Below are positions 60,695 through 64,000 of a stretch of DNA of 64,000 nt, one piece after another. Location: contig NZ_WNJZ01000013.1 in NCBI RefSeq assembly GCF_024433635.1, forward strand, positions 22,558 through 86,557, read 5' to 3'. Positions within the stretch are counted from its first letter, which is position 1. Each line of letters opens with the position of its first letter. This stretch comes from Ruminococcus sp. zg-924 (GTDB lineage Bacteria; Bacillota; Clostridia; Oscillospirales; Acutalibacteraceae). The notes below the pieces were generated by a model. It saw nothing but the letters and a program-made list of their open reading frames with translations. It was not told the origin of the DNA and ran no database searches. The translations under genes and the position numbers were made by a program.

Positions 60695-61900
60695 TTAGAT
60701 ATTCTTTTCTTCTATTTCTTTTATTACTTTGCCGATTGCAGAGATAACTGGTACAGATACTGCATTACCAGCCATTTTGTAAAGCTGACAGTCAGATATT
60801 CCTGCTGCCTCCGCTTTATCAAACTGTTCATCAATAAAGCCCTGCAATCTCCAACACTCTCGTGGCGTCAGTCTGCGGATTTTTCCAACATGAGTTTCAC
60901 CATTTTTATCTACGACCAAAACTACAAACGGTGCGTCCTCATCTATATCTTCTATAAATACACCTGAACGCTCAGCTTTTCGAGTTCCGACTCCTGCATT
61001 ATGCCTTGCCGTAATGCATCGGGCAATATCAGTCAGCTTTGGATCGGGGTTAAGGTCTATAAAGTAATATGCCTGCGTTGCACTTGTTGTCAGCGTATGG
61101 GCGATATCAGTTCCTACCCTGCCGCGTCTGGAATTTAGTGTAGCGTATGCCGTATCTATTGTATCTCCGGGATATGCTATTTGGAAACCGGATTTTGTTT
61201 TCACCTTAATTTTTAGACCGAAGTCCTCAATCAAATAAATCCCCGATTTACCGCCAAAGCCTCCTGCTCCGCTTGTAAGAGTTATGCCGACACCGTCTGA
61301 TGAATACAGCCTTTTACCCTGACAGCCTGATTTCAGCTGTACAAGATTTTTCTCACTTGCTTGTGTGAAAGTGAGTATTTTTCCGGCACATTTCTCTCGA
61401 TGATATCCGACAATGTACACTCTGCGTCTTGCTTGCGGCACTCCGTAATCTTTGCTGTTAAGCACTTGCCATGAGACATCATACCCCAATTCGTCCAGCG
61501 TACTGAGGATGGTTGCAAACGTCCTGCCGGAGTCATGGTTAAGCAATCCGGGTACGTTTTCAAGCAACAGATACTTAGGTTGTTTAACCTCGGCAATGCG
61601 GGCAATCTCAAAGAACAGAGTTCCTCTTGAGTCCTCGAATCCGCCTCTTTTCCCGCAAATACTGAACGATTGGCAAGGAAATCCCCCAACGATAAGATCA
61701 ATATCGGGCAAGTCATTTGGATTGATTGTTCTCGCGTCCTCAAAGTATAACTCTCCTTTCGTATCATATATTGCTTCGTATGCTTTTTTGGCATATTTGT
61801 CAATTTCACAATATCCGACACACTCAAAGTCGCCTACGGCTTCAAGTCCTGAACGGAAACCGCCGATGCCTGAAAACATATCAATGAATTTGATAGACAT
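60695..61900 (-). CDS. dcm: DNA cytosine-5 methyltransferase
   Basis: 401 residues; ATG at 61900. All main motifs: I FIDMFSGIGGFRSGLE, IV GGFPCQSFS with catalytic Cys76, VI ENVPGLL at 114-120, VIII VPQARRRVYIVG near 154, and motifs IX-X at the end (MAGNAVSVPVISAIGK). The target-recognition region lies at about 180-330. It makes 5-methylcytosine in a specific site. Without a neighbouring endonuclease it acts as an orphan methylase, probably anti-restriction for the element. Confidence 0.9.
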   Translation of the reverse strand: MSIKFIDMFSGIGGFRSGLEAVGDFECVGYCEIDKYAKKAYEAIYDTKGELYFEDARTINPNDLPDIDLIVGGFPCQSFSICGKRGGFEDSRGTLFFEIARIAEVKQPKYLLLENVPGLLNHDSGRTFATILSTLDELGYDVSWQVLNSKDYGVPQARRRVYIVGYHREKCAGKILTFTQASEKNLVQLKSGCQGKRLYSSDGVGITLTSGAGGFGGKSGIYLIEDFGLKIKVKTKSGFQIAYPGDTIDTAYATLNSRRGRVGTDIAHTLTTSATQAYYFIDLNPDPKLTDIARCITARHNAGVGTRKAERSGVFIEDIDEDAPFVVLVVDKNGETHVGKIRRLTPRECWRLQGFIDEQFDKAEAAGISDCQLYKMAGNAVSVPVISAIGKVIKEIEEKNI

Positions 61901-61939
61901 TTCTCGTCATCTTAAATTCGAAAATATAAAATCATCACC

Positions 61940-62254
61940 TCACATTTTCATTCTCATACAACCCTCTTCATCGGAAAATTCATCCTCGTTCTCGGTGGCG
62001 TTGTTTTCTGCCTCAATTTCTTCAACAGACAGCTTTCTAAAGCTATCCTCGCCCCTCACAAGTCCGAGAGTGCTGCCGTTATCCCAATTAACATGAATAG
62101 TAGCCATATCATCCACATGGAACACTGTTCCTCTTGTTCCGCTTGGAACAGGAGCGAAAGGATCCATCATGGAAAGGCATTCTACACGAGTTCCTTTAGG
62201 ATAGATTTCACGGAGACCTTCAGCCTGTCTGCGAAGTCTTTCATATTCATTCAT
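61940..62254 (-). CDS. DUF4314-like protein
   Basis: 104 residues; ATG at 62254 with AAAGGAG upstream. YPKGTRVECLSMMDPFAPVP, then GTRGTVFHVDDMATIHVNWD and GSTLGLVRGEDSF are the SH3-like beta-barrel pattern of DUF4314. Function unknown in the family. C-terminal acidic run EDEFSDEEGCMRMKM. Forty bases before the cytosine methylase start, so co-transcribed. Confidence 0.8.
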   Translation of the reverse strand: MNEYERLRRQAEGLREIYPKGTRVECLSMMDPFAPVPSGTRGTVFHVDDMATIHVNWDNGSTLGLVRGEDSFRKLSVEEIEAENNATENEDEFSDEEGCMRMKM

Positions 62255-62325
62255 TTTGCTCCTTTCCGAAACATATTAATGTTTCTATTAAAATTCTGTT
62301 GTAAAATAAAATTAGAACATTTCTA

Positions 62326-62961
62326 TCAATCTCCCCTCTTGATTACCACAATGCCAAATCTTCTAATTAATATAGCGTTGCAGATATATATGAATTCCGA
62401 ATCACTAACATTTCTGTGATACGAAATTTCTTTAAGGTATAGCTTTTTTGTACCGAGATACAGGTCATTGGCGAAATTAATTAAGACTTTATCTTTCGGC
62501 TTAATATCAGATGACATACAAACATATCCTTTTGAGGTATGTACCGTATGTTCCCGAATGTGAGGACGAAGTGCCAGCACATACATACAAGCAACATGAT
62601 TGTAGTCATCTTCGGGGATTCCCGTAATCGTCTGCTCAAATGCAACTTTATGTTCCTTGTTGAGAAACAACTTATTCCCCTTATATTTAATAAGCATATA
62701 AGCTACTCTATTAGAGAATGGTATATACGCATTATCAGAAAGAAAGGTTCTCACCATATCCATCGTTACAACAAAGTTAGAACGAATCTTTCTCTTAATA
62801 TATGGACAATAGGCAGTCACACAATCCTCAAGCTTAAATTCGTAATTCTTACAATCAATACAACTGTCACAATGCTCCCAAATCTCTTTTCTATCAAAAT
62901 TCGGAACTTTTTTCATTTCACGTTCATATCTACGCAAATTCTCAGTATCGGTAAAATACAT
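62326..62961 (-). CDS. Cys-containing ICE protein of unknown function
   Basis: 211 residues; ATG at 62961 with AAAGGAG upstream. N-terminal Cys cluster (HCDSCIDCKNYEFKLEDC, then YCPYIKRKI) could bind zinc. The rest is alpha/beta (NRVAYMLIKYKGNKLFLNKE, HVACMYVLALRPHI). No family recognised. Second gene of the element counted from tRNA-Asn. AT-rich relative to its neighbours. Confidence 0.6.
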   Translation of the reverse strand: MYFTDTENLRRYEREMKKVPNFDRKEIWEHCDSCIDCKNYEFKLEDCVTAYCPYIKRKIRSNFVVTMDMVRTFLSDNAYIPFSNRVAYMLIKYKGNKLFLNKEHKVAFEQTITGIPEDDYNHVACMYVLALRPHIREHTVHTSKGYVCMSSDIKPKDKVLINFANDLYLGTKKLYLKEISYHRNVSDSEFIYICNAILIRRFGIVVIKRGD

Positions 62962-62993
62962 TTATCAAACTCCTTTCATTTAAAAAAATAGCA

Positions 62994-63051
62994 ATAAAAA
63001 AGAGCCAACCATTATATCTCTAAAATTAATTAGAAACATAATGATTGACTC
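62994..63051 (-). terminator. Terminator behind the 43-residue gene
   Basis: gagtcaatcattat ... ataatggttggctc then TTTTTTATTG on the minus strand: a 14-base stem with two G-T pairs and a strong T-run. Confidence 0.75.
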
Positions 63052-63093
63052 AAACTTTTATAAATATTAAATTAAGCAGATAAGAAAAATAAA

Positions 63094-63225
63094 TCAGTTA
63101 TTATTTTCCTTAATTAAGTTTTGAAGCTTCTCTACAGCTTCATCTTTAGTTTCAGAGTCCTTTACAATCTGAATAATAGAGTTCATAAGAACATCGAATT
63201 GCTTATCAGTCATTTGTTCTTGCAT
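63094..63225 (-). CDS. 43-residue helical peptide
   Basis: ATG at 63225 with GGAAAGGA upstream, TGA at 63094. MTDKQFDVLMNSIIQIVKDS followed by a Glu/Lys helix. First gene of the element after tRNA-Asn and with its own terminator. Its size and place fit a small regulator or excision-related peptide, but it has no basic HTH, so the function stays open. Confidence 0.6.
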   Translation of the reverse strand: MQEQMTDKQFDVLMNSIIQIVKDSETKDEAVEKLQNLIKENNN

Positions 63226-63293
63226 GTCCTTTCCTTTCCGACAAAACCAAATCAATTTGTTAAACCGGAAATCTTAATATGTTTTTATTTATG

Positions 63294-63328
63294 AACAGAG
63301 ACTCATAGAATAACTATGAGCCTCTGTT
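63294..63328. other. Hairpin at the tRNA-Asn 3' side
   Basis: aacagag-actcatag-aataa-ctatgag-cctctgtt: a 14-bp stem with one mismatch beginning two bases from the CCA end of tRNA-Asn. Could end the rRNA/tRNA transcript or be part of the attachment region of the element. Confidence 0.6.
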
Positions 63329-63329
63329 G

Positions 63330-63405
63330 TGGCTCCCCCAACTGGGCTCGAACCAGTGACATCATGATTAACAGTCATGCGCTCTACCGACTGAGCTATG
63401 GAGGA
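63330..63405 (-). tRNA. tRNA-Asn (GTT)
   Basis: 76 bases including encoded CCA. Acceptor TCCTCCA pairs with TGGGGGA; D-arm GCTCAGTCGGTAGAGC; anticodon loop CTGTTAA; T-loop GGTTCGAGCC. Its 3' end faces the element, the usual arrangement when a tRNA gene serves as attachment site. Confidence 0.9.
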
Positions 63406-63490
63406 TCATATTAAGTTTTCGGCATTAACACTTGGTTTCTGCCTACCTCTAAACTTACCCGTTAGTGTGAGGTTTGAATGTACGCCTGCA

Positions 63491-63512
63491 CTACCGACTG
63501 AGCTATGGAGGA
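63491..63512 (-). repeat. 22-bp copy of the tRNA-Asn 5' end
   Basis: ctaccgactgagctatggagga is identical to 63384-63405. The sequence in between (63406-63490) does not fold as a tRNA. A remnant of a second tRNA of the same type, or a trace of recombination at this locus. Confidence 0.7.
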
Positions 63513-63520
63513 ATATATGT

Positions 63521-63635
63521 GTTGGCATCTCCCTATCTTCCCGGGCCGTCTCCAGCCAAGTATTTTCGGCACCGCTGAGCTTAACTTCTGTGTTCGGTAT
63601 GGGAACAGGTGGACCCTCAGTGTCATCAATACCAA
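63521..63635 (-). rRNA. rrf: 5S ribosomal RNA
   Basis: Minus strand contains the conserved CCATACCGAACACAGAAG and the matching termini ttggtattga / gagatgccaa. Normal length near 115 bases. Confidence 0.92.
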
Positions 63636-63691
63636 CTTGTTTGTGGTTTTCCCACATATATATATTTATCACCTTTCGGCGTAAATATTCA

Positions 63692-63766
63692 TGGTGACTC
63701 GTGGGGGAATCGAACCCCCGTCGCCGGCGTGAGAGGCCGGAGTCTTAACCGCTTGACCAACGAGCC
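63692..63766 (-). tRNA. tRNA-Glu (CTC)
   Basis: Acceptor GGCTCGT pairs with ACGAGTC (one G-T), CCA encoded. The anticodon stem CCGGC/GCCGG encloses the loop CTCTCAC, giving anticodon CTC. T-loop GGTTCGATTC. Confidence 0.88.
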
Positions 63767-63774
63767 ATATTGCT

Positions 63775-63806
63775 CGGGGCCGACGGTTTTCCATCAGCCC
63801 CTCATC
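63775..63806 (-). other. Hairpin in the rRNA spacer
   Basis: ggggctgatgg / ccgtcggcccc between tRNA-Lys and tRNA-Glu, a likely processing signal of the rRNA transcript. Confidence 0.5.
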
Positions 63807-63808
63807 TT

Positions 63809-63884
63809 TGGTGCACCATCAGGGACTCGAACCCGGGACACCCTGATTAAGAGTCAGGTGCTCTACCAACTGAGCTAATGGTGC
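63809..63884 (-). tRNA. tRNA-Lys (CTT)
   Basis: Acceptor GCACCAT pairs with ATGGTGC, CCA encoded; anticodon stem CTGA with loop containing CTCTTAA gives anticodon CTT. D-arm GCTCAGTTGGTAGAGC. Confidence 0.9.
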
Positions 63885-63969
63885 ATTTTTCTGTGCTTAC
63901 ACCTAAGCACCCTGAAAACTGAATAAAGATTTAGAAAAGAAGAAACATTGCACTGAGTTAACCAAAAGG

Positions 63970-64000
63970 ACTGTGGTCAAGCCCTCGACCTATTAGTACT
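63970..64000 (-). rRNA. rrl: 23S ribosomal RNA, 3' end
   Basis: The minus strand begins AGTACTAATAGGTCGAGG and continues GCTTGACCACAG, the conserved 3' terminus of clostridial 23S rRNA. The rest lies beyond the window; the exact 3' end is estimated. Confidence 0.85.

Noticed and set aside
59519..61900. Complete restriction-modification system
   Set aside because: Two methylases are present but no endonuclease-like gene lies next to them; orphan methylases are more likely.
63406..63512. A second complete tRNA between tRNA-Asn and 5S
   Set aside because: Only the 5' 22 bases match; no complementary acceptor strand or T-arm can be found.

Overview
The window reads as chromosome of a low-GC Gram-positive anaerobe of class Clostridia, probably in the Ruminococcus/Oscillospiraceae range. 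The reasons are a sortase B with a PQTG-anchored thioester adhesin, a SpoVG gene, AGGAGG-type ribosome sites and a Tn1549-type conjugation module. The right end holds host rRNA/tRNA genes on the minus strand: the 3' end of 23S, tRNA-Lys, tRNA-Glu, 5S and tRNA-Asn. Everything left of tRNA-Asn looks like one integrative conjugative element (ICE) carrying a very large cargo island. No integrase is inside the window, so the far end of the element lies beyond base 1. Almost all genes run on the minus strand.

Region A (about 1-33.8 kb, visibly AT-rich) is the cargo. Its core is a TerY-P type phospho-signalling triad: a Ser/Thr kinase with a zinc-ribbon tail (27.3-28.7 kb), the vWA protein TerY (26.5-27.3 kb) and a PP2C phosphatase (25.1-26.5 kb). 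Upstream lie two VirD4/TraG-like ATPases (one without a Walker A motif), a 51-residue basic peptide, a transglutaminase-fold protein and a SLOG protein. Downstream is a second, degenerate set: a vWA protein with a damaged MIDAS, a free-standing TerY-C zinc ribbon, another vWA protein with Asp replaced by Asn, a pseudokinase and a vWA pseudogene. A GHH/HNH nuclease with a SUKH (SMI1/KNR4) immunity gene is embedded in it.

The left part of the cargo (4-22.5 kb) is the most unusual part. At least eleven genes or fragments start with the same roughly 100-residue module, here called the LDDL module after its best conserved motif (an ad hoc label). It is joined to interchangeable C-terminal parts: MORN, Sel1, RCC1, S1, zinc ribbons and a dead pyruvate-phosphate-dikinase N-domain. 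Behind several of these genes lie short decayed pieces of the same C-terminal families, resembling the displaced orphan tips of Rhs/CDI toxin loci. I read this as a cassette array: a fixed adaptor that docks on the TerY-P core, with swappable, repeat-rich recognition ends. The array ends at the window edge in a kinase-STAND NTPase-TPR protein.

Region B (34-63.3 kb) is the ICE backbone: HTH protein, VirD4 coupling protein, DUF3991/TOPRIM protein, MobP-type relaxase fused to Sel1 repeats, relaxosome accessory protein, likely oriT, NlpC/P60 hydrolase, two pentapeptide-repeat proteins, VirB4, sortase B, VirB6-, VirB3- and VirB2-like membrane proteins, the sortase substrate, lipoprotein, SpoVG, AbrB-like proteins, and adenine and cytosine DNA methyltransferases. 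A HEPN-like gene sits as an insert between two perfect hairpin terminators. Eight small backbone proteins share an acidic C-terminus closing in a short Met/Lys/Leu tail, which may be a secretion or docking signal.
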